A DNA stretch of 64,000 nt from assembly GCF_014270035.1 (NCBI RefSeq), contig NZ_JACNEP010000001.1, forward strand, positions 372,001 to 436,000, in the 5' to 3' direction. Position numbers and translations under genes: made by a program. The stretch's first letter is position 1; each line of letters starts with the position of its first letter. Below are positions 52,310 through 61,129 of the stretch, piece by piece. The notes below the pieces were generated by a model. That model did no database searches. It worked only from the letters and a program-made list of their open reading frames with translations, and was not told the origin of the DNA. The stretch comes from Neptunicella marina (lineage in GTDB: Bacteria; Pseudomonadota; Gammaproteobacteria; Enterobacterales; Alteromonadaceae).

Positions 52310-54240
52310 CGACTGACTTTTTCAATCACTTGTGCAATGTCTTTTAACACAATCGGTTTGGTTACAAACTCACGCATTCCGGCGTTGAGACACTTGTCTT
52401 TATCCTCCTGCAGGGCATTGGCGGTCATGGCAATAACAGGTATACCGGGATTAATTTTTAAAATAAGTTTAGTTGCGGTCACACCGTCCATGACCGGCAT
52501 CTGCATATCCATAAATATCAGTGAATATGCCTGCTCAGTACACATGTCCACCGCCTGTTGCCCGTTTTCCGCAACATCACATTCATAACCCAAATTTTCC
52601 AGCATGCTCACGGCCACAATCTGATTCACAATGTTGTCTTCCACCAGCAAAATCTTATGTGGGTGATGGCTGGCGAAATTGCTCATATCTATATGGTTGC
52701 TCGTTTCCTCCTGTTTCTCGCCGCGCTGCATGTCGAGTTCAAACACAAAACTGGAGCCAATACCTTTTTCACTATTTACCCGAATATTCCCCCCCATTAA
52801 ATCAATCAACTTGGCACAAATGGCCAGTCCTAAACCTGTGCCGCCAAACTTACGGGTAATACTGTTATCTGCCTGACTAAAATCCTGAAATAGTTTTGCC
52901 TGCTCATCGAGTGACATGCCTATTCCACGGTCCTGTACACAAAACTCAACCCTCAGGTTATCTTGTGACTCATTAAGCAGGGAAACATTTATAAAAACAT
53001 CAGAATCACTGTATGAAAATTTAACTGCATTACTGACCAGATTCATCAATATCTGTTTAAGTCTGACCACATCACAAACCAGATATTCGGGCACATTGGA
53101 ATCGATAAACGAATGAATGGTTATGCCTTTTTCAGCGCTGGCATTGGTATTTAAAAACGCAACTTCTTCGATAATTTTTTGTAGCTGAAAATTCACCGCC
53201 TCTATGGTCATCTTGCCGGATTCAATTTTTGAAATATCCAGAATGTCATTGATGATTATCAGCAAACTATCGCTACAGGATTTGATGATTTTGAACATTT
53301 CACGCTGATTATCATCAAGCGATGTTGCTTCCATTAAAGACAGGGAGCCCAGAATACCGTTCATCGGTGTGCGGATTTCATGGCTCATATTGGCTAAAAA
53401 CAGAGATTTGGCTTTTTCAGCTGATTGCGCCTGTTCTTTGGCCCAAATCAGCTCCTGCTGTTTTTGTTTTATTTCACTGATATCACGGATAATACCGGTA
53501 AAATAGATGCCATCATCGGTGAGCGCTTCGCCGACATTTAATGCGATAGGAAAAACCGTACCATCTTTTCTTTTTGCTTCTAATGCCCGGGTTTTACCAA
53601 TAATACTGGCTCGTCCTGTCGTCAGATAATTTTGAATATATTGATCATGATGAGAACGATGCTCATCGGACACTATCATCGATATATTCTGGCCTGTAAA
53701 TTCCTGCTCAGAATAACCAAACATTTCAGTACTTTTTTTATTGACGCTTTCAATAATGCCTTGTTTATTAATCACAAAAAAAGCGTCGGGCATCGTGGTA
53801 AAAATAGAATTTAACTTGGCGTTATTTTTTTTATTTTCCAGCGCCTCCTGTTTTAATTCGGTTATATCGCGCGAGGAGGCATATAAAAAAAACTCACCGT
53901 CCAGCTCAATGCCACGGGCGTTAATTTCCACATCAAACTGTGAGCCATCTTTACGCTCGTGACGGGTCTGAAAACGTCTGGGGGATTGAATTAAATCTTT
54001 AATAATCGGAACTATCTGCACGACAGGGAAAACACGATCCCAGTCTTTTACATTGAGGTTCAAGGCTTCTTCCAGCGAATATCCCAGTAACTCAGCAAAT
54101 GCAATACTGCAATAAACGACATCGCCCTGAGTATCAACAACATGCACGCCATCCGAGGCATGTTCGACCAAATTTTTTAATAACAGCAGTTCACGTTCCG
54201 GTGTCGCAAACTGAGTTTTTAGGTTTTTTGAATCATTCAT
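52306..54240 (-). CDS. Hybrid sensor histidine kinase with two PAS domains
   Basis: A soluble hybrid kinase of 644 residues from ATG 54240 (a TTG at 54252 is less likely). Order: PAS 1 (about 18-138, HASDGVHVVDTQGDVVYCS), PAS 2 (about 145-262, MPDAFFVINKQGIIESVN), HisKA with phospho-His in FLANMSHEIRTPMNGIL, HATPase with NLVSNAVKF, DRGIGM and GGTGLGLAI, and a C-terminal receiver (about 525-640) with LLVEDNIVNQ and Asp in LIFMDMQMPVMDGV. No membrane helix, so it senses an internal signal such as redox or oxygen. No partner gene is adjacent. Confidence 0.94.
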   Translation of the reverse strand: MNDSKNLKTQFATPERELLLLKNLVEHASDGVHVVDTQGDVVYCSIAFAELLGYSLEEALNLNVKDWDRVFPVVQIVPIIKDLIQSPRRFQTRHERKDGSQFDVEINARGIELDGEFFLYASSRDITELKQEALENKKNNAKLNSIFTTMPDAFFVINKQGIIESVNKKSTEMFGYSEQEFTGQNISMIVSDEHRSHHDQYIQNYLTTGRASIIGKTRALEAKRKDGTVFPIALNVGEALTDDGIYFTGIIRDISEIKQKQQELIWAKEQAQSAEKAKSLFLANMSHEIRTPMNGILGSLSLMEATSLDDNQREMFKIIKSCSDSLLIIINDILDISKIESGKMTIEAVNFQLQKIIEEVAFLNTNASAEKGITIHSFIDSNVPEYLVCDVVRLKQILMNLVSNAVKFSYSDSDVFINVSLLNESQDNLRVEFCVQDRGIGMSLDEQAKLFQDFSQADNSITRKFGGTGLGLAICAKLIDLMGGNIRVNSEKGIGSSFVFELDMQRGEKQEETSNHIDMSNFASHHPHKILLVEDNIVNQIVAVSMLENLGYECDVAENGQQAVDMCTEQAYSLIFMDMQMPVMDGVTATKLILKINPGIPVIAMTANALQEDKDKCLNAGMREFVTKPIVLKDIAQVIEKVSR

Positions 54241-54407
54241 TACGCCGGACAACTTTGTAATGGCAGGAGGATTATTATTGGTATTTAAAGTGTAGCTGTA
54301 AATCTCAATTATGTGATTATTAATGGCTTTTTAAAATTGATAGTGACTGTTTGAATGAGAACAACCGAATATGCGACACTGCTGCTCTTTATTTTGTCTC
54401 GCGCTGT

Positions 54408-55421
54408 ATGATTATGACACCACTGCCGTCCTTTTCCGAAAACACCTTATTCTCTGAACCATTGTTAAACTGGATTGCTCAGTGCAACCTGTGGAATTTA
54501 TGGGTGCCCAAAAACTATGGAGGGCTGGAAACCGGTTTTCTGACCGGACTTCAGCAGTTACAAACATTGGCAAGAACCGATAGTAGTCTCGGCTGGACAG
54601 TTACCTTATGTGCAGGCGCCAATTATTTTGTCGGTAATTTGCTTCCTCAAACAGCCGATCAGATATTCGCCGGGGGCAAAGCTATTTTAGGTGGCAGTGG
54701 TGGCATGTTTGGCACTGCAGAGAAACTGGACAACCACTACAAGCTTAATGGTACCTGGCGCTACGCAACCGGCGCACCTTACTTAACCCACTTCACACTC
54801 AATGCACAAATAACCGAAAATGGTCAGGCACTCACTCATGCCGACGGCTCACCACAGTTTTTGTCCTTTGTGATCCCGGCCAGCGAAGTGGACATTATTC
54901 AGGACTGGAACACCATGGGTTTAAAAGCCTCTGCTACTCATTCCTTTAGCGTTAGCAACTTGCTCGTGAATCAGGAAGCCAGTTTTAGCTATAACCATTG
55001 CCATTTACCGCAAGCGATTTTCCGTATTCCCTTTAGTCTGTTTGCTGATTTAACTTTATGGGTGAACTACCTTGGCATGGCCGAACATTTTGTAGCAGAG
55101 GCACAAGATGTATTGCCAACTGAATCAGCACAAGGCTTACTAGCTGAGCTGCAAGCGGCAATCACGCAAGCCAATCAACAAATAATCGACTTTGCCACAT
55201 TAACCAGTGAAAGGGTTGAAAACGCTCGGGAACCCGCTAGTGCATTTTGCGACAAGGTACACCAAAGCGCCTGTGATTCTGTGAAATGTTTTAGCCAACA
55301 GATAGTGACCATATTCCCGCATTTAGGCGTAAAAGCGGCGCGCGAAGAGCATATCCTTAATCAAATATTCCGCGATTATTTTACTGCGAGCCAACATCAT
55401 ATTTTTAGCGATATGGTTTAA
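54408..55421 (+). CDS. Acyl-CoA dehydrogenase-like flavoprotein, shortened
   Basis: A protein of about 338 residues with acyl-CoA dehydrogenase features: LWNLWVPKNYGGLETGFL, ARTDSSLGWTVTL, GGSGGMFGTAEKLDNHYKLNG (shortened), WRYATGAPY and DWNTMGLKASATHSFSV. It resembles the hydroxylase branch (HsaA/DszC-like, using reduced flavin) more than true dehydrogenases. The C-terminal helical domain is short and irregular and lacks the usual last motif, so it may be divergent or partly degraded. Start is uncertain: ATG 54408 or 54414 instead of a TTG at 54351. It stands alone. Confidence 0.75.
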   Translation: MIMTPLPSFSENTLFSEPLLNWIAQCNLWNLWVPKNYGGLETGFLTGLQQLQTLARTDSSLGWTVTLCAGANYFVGNLLPQTADQIFAGGKAILGGSGGMFGTAEKLDNHYKLNGTWRYATGAPYLTHFTLNAQITENGQALTHADGSPQFLSFVIPASEVDIIQDWNTMGLKASATHSFSVSNLLVNQEASFSYNHCHLPQAIFRIPFSLFADLTLWVNYLGMAEHFVAEAQDVLPTESAQGLLAELQAAITQANQQIIDFATLTSERVENAREPASAFCDKVHQSACDSVKCFSQQIVTIFPHLGVKAAREEHILNQIFRDYFTASQHHIFSDMV

Positions 55422-55446
55422 TAATGGCGTGCAATAACCGACGGCT

Positions 55447-55468
55447 TCCGGACTTACGCCAGTCCGGA
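55447..55468. terminator. Hairpin between convergent genes at 55.45 kb
   Basis: TCCGGACT - TACGCC - AGTCCGGA is an 8-bp perfect stem overlapping the end of the minus-strand gene. No T run. Confidence 0.45.
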
Positions 55469-55882
55469 GAACGAAGATAATTGTTGTTTGTGGTTGGTTT
55501 GATAAGCCTGATGCAATTTATTCACGTTGAGATTATTAGCAGAAACGTTGTCTTTAACCGGCTGTTCTTTTTCACTGGAAGACTTGACATATTGAGCCAT
55601 CAATTGCTCTTCCAACTTAGATAATAATAACTGTTTTTCCTGAGTGCCTAAATCGGTGTCATTCTGAATATCGACTTTTAACCCCTGCAACTCCTGAGTC
55701 GCTTTGATATTTTTCACCTCGACTTCTTTGGCATCCAGATTAACCAGGGGACTATGGTTATTTGAAGGATTAACGTTAGCAGAGGAAGCGCTTGTCTTTG
55801 AACGGTAAAGGGCCGTATAAGGATTTATGCCAGAATCGATATTCACAGTATTAAGCGTCCTTATTAAAGGTTTTAAAATCAT
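55454..55882 (-). CDS. Hypothetical protein
   Basis: A 142-residue soluble, charged, Lys/Gln-rich protein, MILKPLIRTLNTVNIDSG at the start and HKQQLSSFSGLA at the end. A helical segment in the middle (EKQLLLSKLEEQLMAQY) could form a coiled coil. No signal peptide, membrane helix or known family was recognised. The ATG has only a poor ribosome site. The frame is open across its length and is the only sensible one in this stretch, so it is kept at moderate confidence. Confidence 0.5.
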   Translation of the reverse strand: MILKPLIRTLNTVNIDSGINPYTALYRSKTSASSANVNPSNNHSPLVNLDAKEVEVKNIKATQELQGLKVDIQNDTDLGTQEKQLLLSKLEEQLMAQYVKSSSEKEQPVKDNVSANNLNVNKLHQAYQTNHKQQLSSFSGLA

Positions 55883-56264
55883 CTATTTCTTTATTTCAAT
55901 CTCAAAAGCAATAAATACGCCAAACAGTAATACTGTTTTTACCGGTTGTTTTCACCTGTAAGGATATGAATTAGCGGCAATATTTTTCCCATAAGGTATA
56001 TCGTTGCCACCCACTAACAGCAACGTATTAATGAACCTCAGGAACATAATAACGCAGACAATCAAAAACGTGATGCTGCTCGTTTGAATCAGGATGCACA
56101 ACCATCTGACATATGAATAAAAATATTAACTATTGCAGAGCGCACGACAACCCCAGTCTTAACAAATCAATTTAAATCAATTAGTTAGATAATTAAAACA
56201 AAGCATTCGCATTTAAATCAGCGACTGATTACACTGAGTGGCAATCTTAATCAGGATTGTTAGC
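55883..56264. other. 382-bp intergenic region before the sigma factor gene
   Basis: AT-rich, no gene seen. A small hairpin AAACAGT-AAT-ACTGTTT plus T run lies at 55922-55940. The last 100 bases before 56265 must hold the sigma gene promoter, but no copy of the ECF42-type TGTCGA box was found there. Confidence 0.5.
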
Positions 56265-57500
56265 ATGACCGCAATTTCCCAGCCAATAAACGACATCTAC
56301 CGAACAGAATCACGCCGTATTTTGGCGACGCTGGTGCGCTTATTAGGTGATATAGAGCTGGCGGAAGATGCCATGCAGGATGCATTTAATGAAGCCTTGA
56401 ACCACTGGCCAGTCAAAGGTATGCCGGACAATCCTCGTGCCTGGCTGATATCCACCGGCCGTTTTAAAGCTATCGACAGATTGCGCCGGCAGGCTAAATT
56501 CAGCACCTATGCCGAATTACCCGATGATCATCAGATTGATATGCAGGATGACCCCGCTTTGCAAGACGAACAATCGATTGTCGATGATCAACTACGTTTA
56601 ATTTTTACCTGCTGCCACCCTGCTCTTTCTGCCGAAGCGCGTGTTGCTTTAACCCTGCGCGAGGTGTGTGGCATGAGTACAGAACAAATCGCCAGTGCCT
56701 TTTTACAAAGTACCACAACTCTGGCTCAGCGAATTGTGCGCGCTAAAAGTAAAATTCGTCAGGCTGGCATTCCATACGAAGTACCAGAACAGGAAGATTT
56801 ACCCGAGCGTTTAGATGCGGTGTTGCAAGTGATTTATCTGTTATTTAACGAGGGTTACAGCGCCAGCAGCGGCGAAAATTTGCTGCGTCAGGAATTATCC
56901 AACGAGGCGATTCGTTTGGGGAAATTACTACTGTCACTGCTGCCCAACGCAGAAATACAAGGTCTGTTGGGATTAATGCTGTTGCATGAATCACGGCGCC
57001 ATGCTCGTATGGATGATGATGGCGATATGATCCTGCTTGAAGAACAAAACCGGGCTTTATGGGATAAGCAGTTAATTGAACACGGCGTAGCGCTCGTTGA
57101 GCAAGCGTTAAAAAGCGGTGAGTTTGGCGCTTACAGTTTGCAAGCGGCGATTGCTGCGGTGCACTGCGAGGCTGAATCGGCCAGCGATACCGACTGGGCG
57201 CAAATCATTTTGCTGTACGATAAACTGCTCGAACTAACGCCCTCACCGGTGATTGAACTTAATCGTGCAGTCGCTATCGCGATGCGTGATGGCCCAACAG
57301 ATGGGCTTAAACTTTTACATCAGTTGCAACAGCAACCTGCACTTAAAAATTACTATTGGTTGCAAAGCGCTAAAGCCGACTTATATCGCCGTGCCGGTGA
57401 TAAACAAAACGCGCTAAAACATTATCAGCAAGCACTTGGTTTAACTGAACAAGCAGCTGAACAACGTTTTTTAAAAAAACGTATTGCCCAATTAAGTTAA
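56265..57500 (+). CDS. ECF42-type RNA polymerase sigma factor (SigI/DUF6596)
   Basis: An extracytoplasmic-function sigma factor of 411 residues from ATG 56265 (AGGA eight bases upstream; a GTG at 56238 is less likely). Sigma region 2 has EDAMQDAFNEALNHWP and PRAWLISTGRFKAIDRLRR; region 4 has ALTLREVCGMSTEQIASAFL. Then comes the long C-terminal DUF6596/TPR-like extension (about 190-410, VIYLLFNEGYSASSG, PVIELNRAVAIAMRDGP) typical of group ECF42, which has no anti-sigma factor. Two DGPF/YCII genes follow, the standard ECF42 neighbourhood. The extension probably controls activity. Confidence 0.93.
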   Translation: MTAISQPINDIYRTESRRILATLVRLLGDIELAEDAMQDAFNEALNHWPVKGMPDNPRAWLISTGRFKAIDRLRRQAKFSTYAELPDDHQIDMQDDPALQDEQSIVDDQLRLIFTCCHPALSAEARVALTLREVCGMSTEQIASAFLQSTTTLAQRIVRAKSKIRQAGIPYEVPEQEDLPERLDAVLQVIYLLFNEGYSASSGENLLRQELSNEAIRLGKLLLSLLPNAEIQGLLGLMLLHESRRHARMDDDGDMILLEEQNRALWDKQLIEHGVALVEQALKSGEFGAYSLQAAIAAVHCEAESASDTDWAQIILLYDKLLELTPSPVIELNRAVAIAMRDGPTDGLKLLHQLQQQPALKNYYWLQSAKADLYRRAGDKQNALKHYQQALGLTEQAAEQRFLKKRIAQLS

Positions 57501-57517
57501 AAAATATTTTCAGCCAA

Positions 57518-57544
57518 TGTCGAAATCATTAACCATCAAACGAC
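57518..57544 (+). promoter_or_regulatory. Candidate ECF42 promoter before the DGPF genes
   Basis: TGTCGA (57518-57523) as -35 and CGAC (57541-57544) as -10 with a 17-base spacer match the promoter pattern reported for ECF42 sigma factors. It lies between the sigma gene and the first YCII gene, 37 bases before its start, so the sigma factor likely drives those genes. Confidence 0.72.
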
Positions 57545-57580
57545 TACTTGCTGAAACCTAACCTACAAAAGGATATTCAG

Positions 57581-57943
57581 ATGAAATTTATGTTGTTAAT
57601 GATCCCCAATGTTTATCAGCCTGGTAGCAATCCCACATCCGATTTCACCCCCGATCCGCAAAAAATGGAGGAAATGGGACGCTTTAACGAAGAGCTCGGC
57701 AAGCGTTCTAAAATTACCGATTTAAATGGCCTGCAACCACAGCTAAACGGCGCACGTGTGGCCTTTAACAAAGGTCATGCCACGGTTACCGATGGTCCTT
57801 CTATTGAAAGTAAAGAAGTACTGGGCGGCTACTGGATGATTGAAGCTGACAGCAAAGAGGCTGTGGTTGAAATGATGCAGCAATGCCCGGCAGAAGACGG
57901 CGATATCATTGAAATTCGCCAGATATTCGAATTCGAAGAATAA
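57581..57943 (+). CDS. YCII/DGPF-domain protein 1
   Basis: A 120-residue small cytosolic protein of the YCII-related (DGPF) family. The strand motif VTDGPSIESKEVLGGYWMIE holds the DGP-x core. ATG 57581 has AAGGA nine bases upstream; a longer in-frame reading from 57548 lacks one. YCII proteins have a dimeric ferredoxin-like fold; here the function is unknown, but they are the usual partners and targets of ECF42 sigma factors. Ten or so bases separate it from the second family member. Confidence 0.9.
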   Translation: MKFMLLMIPNVYQPGSNPTSDFTPDPQKMEEMGRFNEELGKRSKITDLNGLQPQLNGARVAFNKGHATVTDGPSIESKEVLGGYWMIEADSKEAVVEMMQQCPAEDGDIIEIRQIFEFEE

Positions 57944-57955
57944 GTAGGTGAAGTG

Positions 57956-58354
57956 ATGAAATACATTTGCCTGGGTTATATCGAAGATAAATATTTCGAA
58001 GACTTAACCGAAAAACAGCAACAGGATTTTATGGATAGCTGTTTTGCCTACGATGAAGAACTGCAAAAAAACGGCCATATGATCGGTGGTGAGGCATTGC
58101 AACCCACCAACACCGCTACCACAGTGCGCCAGCGCGGCGGTAAATTGCAAATTACCGATGGCCCCTTTGCCGAAACCAAGGAATATTTAGGTGGCATTAT
58201 GTTGCTCGAAGCCAGGGACTTAAATGAAGCCATTCAATTAATGTCGCACCACCCCAGCATTGGCATGGGCGGCACCTTTGAAATCCGCCCTGCTGCCGAC
58301 CTTGATGCCATGTTTGAGCAAAGTCGTCTTCGACGTAGTTCATCTAATAACTAA
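57956..58354 (+). CDS. YCII/DGPF-domain protein 2
   Basis: A 132-residue member with the exact family motif [15 protein letters not shown]. It begins [14 protein letters not shown] at ATG 57956 (a GTG stands one codon before). The C-terminal tail [10 protein letters not shown] is basic and flexible. It is cotranscribed with YCII protein 1 behind the ECF42-type promoter. The pair may form heterodimers; the biochemical role is not known. Confidence 0.9.
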   Translation: MKYICLGYIEDKYFEDLTEKQQQDFMDSCFAYDEELQKNGHMIGGEALQPTNTATTVRQRGGKLQITDGPFAETKEYLGGIMLLEARDLNEAIQLMSHHPSIGMGGTFEIRPAADLDAMFEQSRLRRSSSNN

Positions 58355-58401
58355 CCCAGAACGCGATTTAAGTTCCCATGTCTTAAATTTGCGACAGGCA
58401 T

Positions 58402-58436
58402 AAAAAAACCGGTGCCAACCGAAGTTGTAACACCGG
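58402..58436 (-). terminator. Terminator of the DUF4382 gene, UUCG type
   Basis: Read on the minus strand: CCGGTG, then an inner CAAC-TTCG-GTTG hairpin, then CACCGG followed by seven T. Both stems are exact; it ends the DUF4382 gene and may also stop the YCII transcript. Confidence 0.8.
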
Positions 58437-58460
58437 AACACAAAGGGGAAAAGTGTGTTT

Positions 58461-59435
58461 TTATTCGCCGCTAGCTTGCTCAGTAGCGGTGAATTCAACA
58501 TGAGTAGTCTGATTTGCTTCAACCATCGCAGATTGTGATGCCAAAAAGCTAAAACCGTCTTGTGCATTTTGATCTGTTTCAGGTTCATCAATTTGCGCCA
58601 TGCAGCTAAAAGCGACTGTGTATTCACCTGTGGGGACATAACCAGCTTCGAACTCGTAAGCCTGAGTATCATCGTTGAAATTAACTGCTGCAGTGGTAAA
58701 TGGGGTCACTTCATCCTGATTTTCCGGCTCATCTGCATCATCACCCAGAAGGGTCATATCGGTATGTTCACCTTGATAGATATACACTGCGTTACCCATT
58801 TCCATGTCGGTCTTACTGGCACATGATTCGTCATTAATGAGATCAGTCGACACGGTTCCATTAATGGTTCCAATGTCATTGTTCGCTACCAAACGAACAC
58901 CGCGAGGTTTCAGGAATACCGCTTGTTGTCCCACAGGATCGACCAGTGACTTACGTAAATCGAATTCCACTGTGTACGCCGCTTCAACATTCGCTTGTGC
59001 TGTAATGCCGTCCAGCTTTAGCTCACCACTTGGAACGCGCAAATTAAAGGTTCCACCCAACATTTCGATATAAGATTCATCGGTAACATGTAAACGAATT
59101 TGTGAATATTCACCGGTGGGGATTTCCACATCCGTCACCAAAGAAGCGAAATCACTGCCCTGCACCGTTAACAAGTCAACTGATTTTGCTTCACTATTTT
59201 CATCCTTAACATCAATCACAATAGGATCGCCATTTCCCTCAAGCGTAATGGCATCAAAATACACTACGACCTTAGTGGCGTTATCAACCGGTGCATCTGA
59301 TACATTCATTGAAAAGTTAGTTTTATTACTGGTTTGAGCTGGAGGTGCAGTATTAGAGCTACTATTGTCGCTACCACCACCACAGGCACTTAAAAGACAA
59401 ACACTACTGACCAGGGGAAGGATTACTTTATACAT
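58461..59435 (-). CDS. DUF4382-domain lipoprotein
   Basis: A 324-residue lipoprotein: MYKVILPLVSSVCLLSACGG with lipobox LSAC (Cys18), then a Ser/Thr/Pro linker. Residues about 40-185 are the DUF4382 domain (FSMNVSDAPVDNATKVVVYF, IPTGEYSQIRLHV, shortened). A second beta-rich part (about 190-310) is acidic (DDADEPENQDEV). It is probably anchored in the outer membrane and may be a carbohydrate- or surface-binding protein; function is unknown. It has its own strong terminator. Confidence 0.88.
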   Translation of the reverse strand: MYKVILPLVSSVCLLSACGGGSDNSSSNTAPPAQTSNKTNFSMNVSDAPVDNATKVVVYFDAITLEGNGDPIVIDVKDENSEAKSVDLLTVQGSDFASLVTDVEIPTGEYSQIRLHVTDESYIEMLGGTFNLRVPSGELKLDGITAQANVEAAYTVEFDLRKSLVDPVGQQAVFLKPRGVRLVANNDIGTINGTVSTDLINDESCASKTDMEMGNAVYIYQGEHTDMTLLGDDADEPENQDEVTPFTTAAVNFNDDTQAYEFEAGYVPTGEYTVAFSCMAQIDEPETDQNAQDGFSFLASQSAMVEANQTTHVEFTATEQASGE

Positions 59436-59779
59436 TGCTACCTCACTTCAATTCTCGTTATATACTTAATTTCCCTGAATTCGGTTTAGCCGACCACATC
59501 CATAAAATCGGTTTGTAATTGTCATATATCAAGTACTATTCCACTTTATAATTTTTGTTTAATAACAATAACTTAATTAACATTATGTAAATTGCGAAGA
59601 GTAAAAGTGTCGCTTTTTAGCAACAATTACATGCTGAGATATGAAAGATTTACCGCACAAAAAATATGCATAAGGAAATCTAGAATGAGCAAAGCACTAA
59701 TAACGCTTTGCTCATTCTAATAAAGGTCAATGTGGGATTGGTTAACGAATAAGACGGTGACGCGATTTAGTATCTATGA
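59436..59779. other. 344-bp intergenic region before the DUF4382 gene
   Basis: The region holds the promoter of the DUF4382 gene on the minus strand and the end of the phzF transcript side. It is AT-rich. A perfect 15-bp inverted repeat at 59681-59719 is its only clear structure. Confidence 0.5.
59681..59719 (+). repeat. 15-bp perfect inverted repeat with a tiny ORF
   Basis: TAGAATGAGCAAAGC and GCTTTGCTCATTCTA are separated by nine bases. Across it runs ATG AGC AAA ... TAA (59684-59719), an 11-codon frame (MSKALITLCSF) with AAGGA nine bases before its ATG. No T run follows, so it is not a standard terminator. Translation is uncertain. Confidence 0.4.
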
Positions 59780-60643
59780 CTAAATCTCTATTTCCTCAAA
59801 GCGAGATGGTTTGCCTACGCCACCCGCTTTAAGCCCAACAATTTCGCCTTGCTCAAGATTCAATACCACATTAATACAACTGGGTGATGCCGGTTGCATG
59901 GCATAGCCTTGCTCTATCTGGAAGCTGTATTTTTGAATATGCATGATATCGTGTAGATAACAAGCTAACGGCCCGGCTGCCATGCCTGTTGCCGATTCTT
60001 CATCAATGCCATAGCGCGGTGCAAACATACGCGTGCTGGCATCACGGTCTGCTACATTGGTTTCACTGGTAAAAACGTAATAACCAATCAGATCATATTC
60101 ATCCGACAGCTGTTCGATAATGGTTTGATTGGGTTGAATACTTTCCAACGCTTCGATACTGGTAACACCCACCACCAGAAATCCGTTGCCTGTATTAACG
60201 ATACGTGGTGAACCGACGATTTGTTGCTGCTCCAGACCTAAAGACAACAGAATTTGTTCCAGCTTATGCGAAACGTCAATGTAGCTGGGTTTAAGCTGCG
60301 CCATATAAGCAAAGTGACCCTGCACTTCAATGGTACGATCACCATCGATGGTCTCTTTAGAGGTATGCTGCGTAGGCACTAACCCTTGCTGTGATAAATG
60401 ACTAAAGGTGGCAATCGTGGCGTGGCCACAATGGGCAATCTGGCGATTAGGGGTGAAAAAGTCCAGCTTAAAATCGGCGGTTTGTGAGTCCGATACAAAA
60501 GCGGTTTCCGATAAACCGACTTTGCGCGCGATCTGTAATTTTTGTTCAGCTGATAAAGCATCAGCATTCAGTACAACACCGGCAGGATTTCCACCGCTCT
60601 GACCATCGACAAAAGCATCGACTATGGCTACGTTTACTTTCAT
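59780..60643 (-). CDS. PhzF-family isomerase
   Basis: A 287-residue member of the PhzF (phenazine biosynthesis-like) family, with diaminopimelate-epimerase fold. Key parts are FVDGQSGGNPAGVVL, GLSETAFVS with the conserved catalytic Glu, FFTPNRQIAHCGHATIA and GIDEESATGMAAGPLA. Outside phenazine clusters these enzymes are of unknown substrate, and no phz genes are near. It is 58 bases downstream of the MerR gene on the same strand and may be in one unit with it. Confidence 0.92.
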   Translation of the reverse strand: MKVNVAIVDAFVDGQSGGNPAGVVLNADALSAEQKLQIARKVGLSETAFVSDSQTADFKLDFFTPNRQIAHCGHATIATFSHLSQQGLVPTQHTSKETIDGDRTIEVQGHFAYMAQLKPSYIDVSHKLEQILLSLGLEQQQIVGSPRIVNTGNGFLVVGVTSIEALESIQPNQTIIEQLSDEYDLIGYYVFTSETNVADRDASTRMFAPRYGIDEESATGMAAGPLACYLHDIMHIQKYSFQIEQGYAMQPASPSCINVVLNLEQGEIVGLKAGGVGKPSRFEEIEI

Positions 60644-60701
60644 TTTGTTGCTCCGTGAGTGAATGAGAAAGTAAGCTTAACAACCTGGACCATGCTCTAG
60701 A

Positions 60702-61043
60702 TCAAGCGTTTTTGAACCGATTTATTTTATTTTTTGTCACTTCAACATAATGCTCGATATTTTGTTGCTGCACAGCCAAATGCGCCAGGTGTTCTTGCAG
60801 CAATTCAATACAGGCTTGTTTATCATCGGAATAAAAGGCATTGGTATATTGTTTGATTTTATTCAGAGACATACCTGAATTTTTCATACAGGAAATCCAG
60901 TTAAGCACTTCCACATCTTTATGCGCATAGGCGCGATGCCCACTGATATCTTTAACTGGCTTTTGTATTAACCCCTGTTTTTCATAGTAACGGATGGTAT
61001 GAATACCTAACCCGGTTTCACTGCTCACTGTACCTATTTTCAT
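60702..61043 (-). CDS. MerR-family regulator
   Basis: A 113-residue MerR protein. The DNA-binding part is MKIGTVSSETGLGIHTIRYY with EKQGLI and SGHRAYAHKDVEVLNWI, and the coiled-coil spans about 78-112. Only two Cys are present and not in the metal-sensor places, so a metal role is unlikely. It probably controls the phzF gene downstream or itself; no operator was found. ATG 61043 is the family start. Confidence 0.88.
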   Translation of the reverse strand: MKIGTVSSETGLGIHTIRYYEKQGLIQKPVKDISGHRAYAHKDVEVLNWISCMKNSGMSLNKIKQYTNAFYSDDKQACIELLQEHLAHLAVQQQNIEHYVEVTKNKINRFKNA

Positions 61044-61129
61044 ATTTATGCCTGATTGAATATCTGATTAAAATAATGCAATAAGCCAGTGAGCAATTCC
61101 AGTGGTTACATGCCTGATGGTTTGAACAA

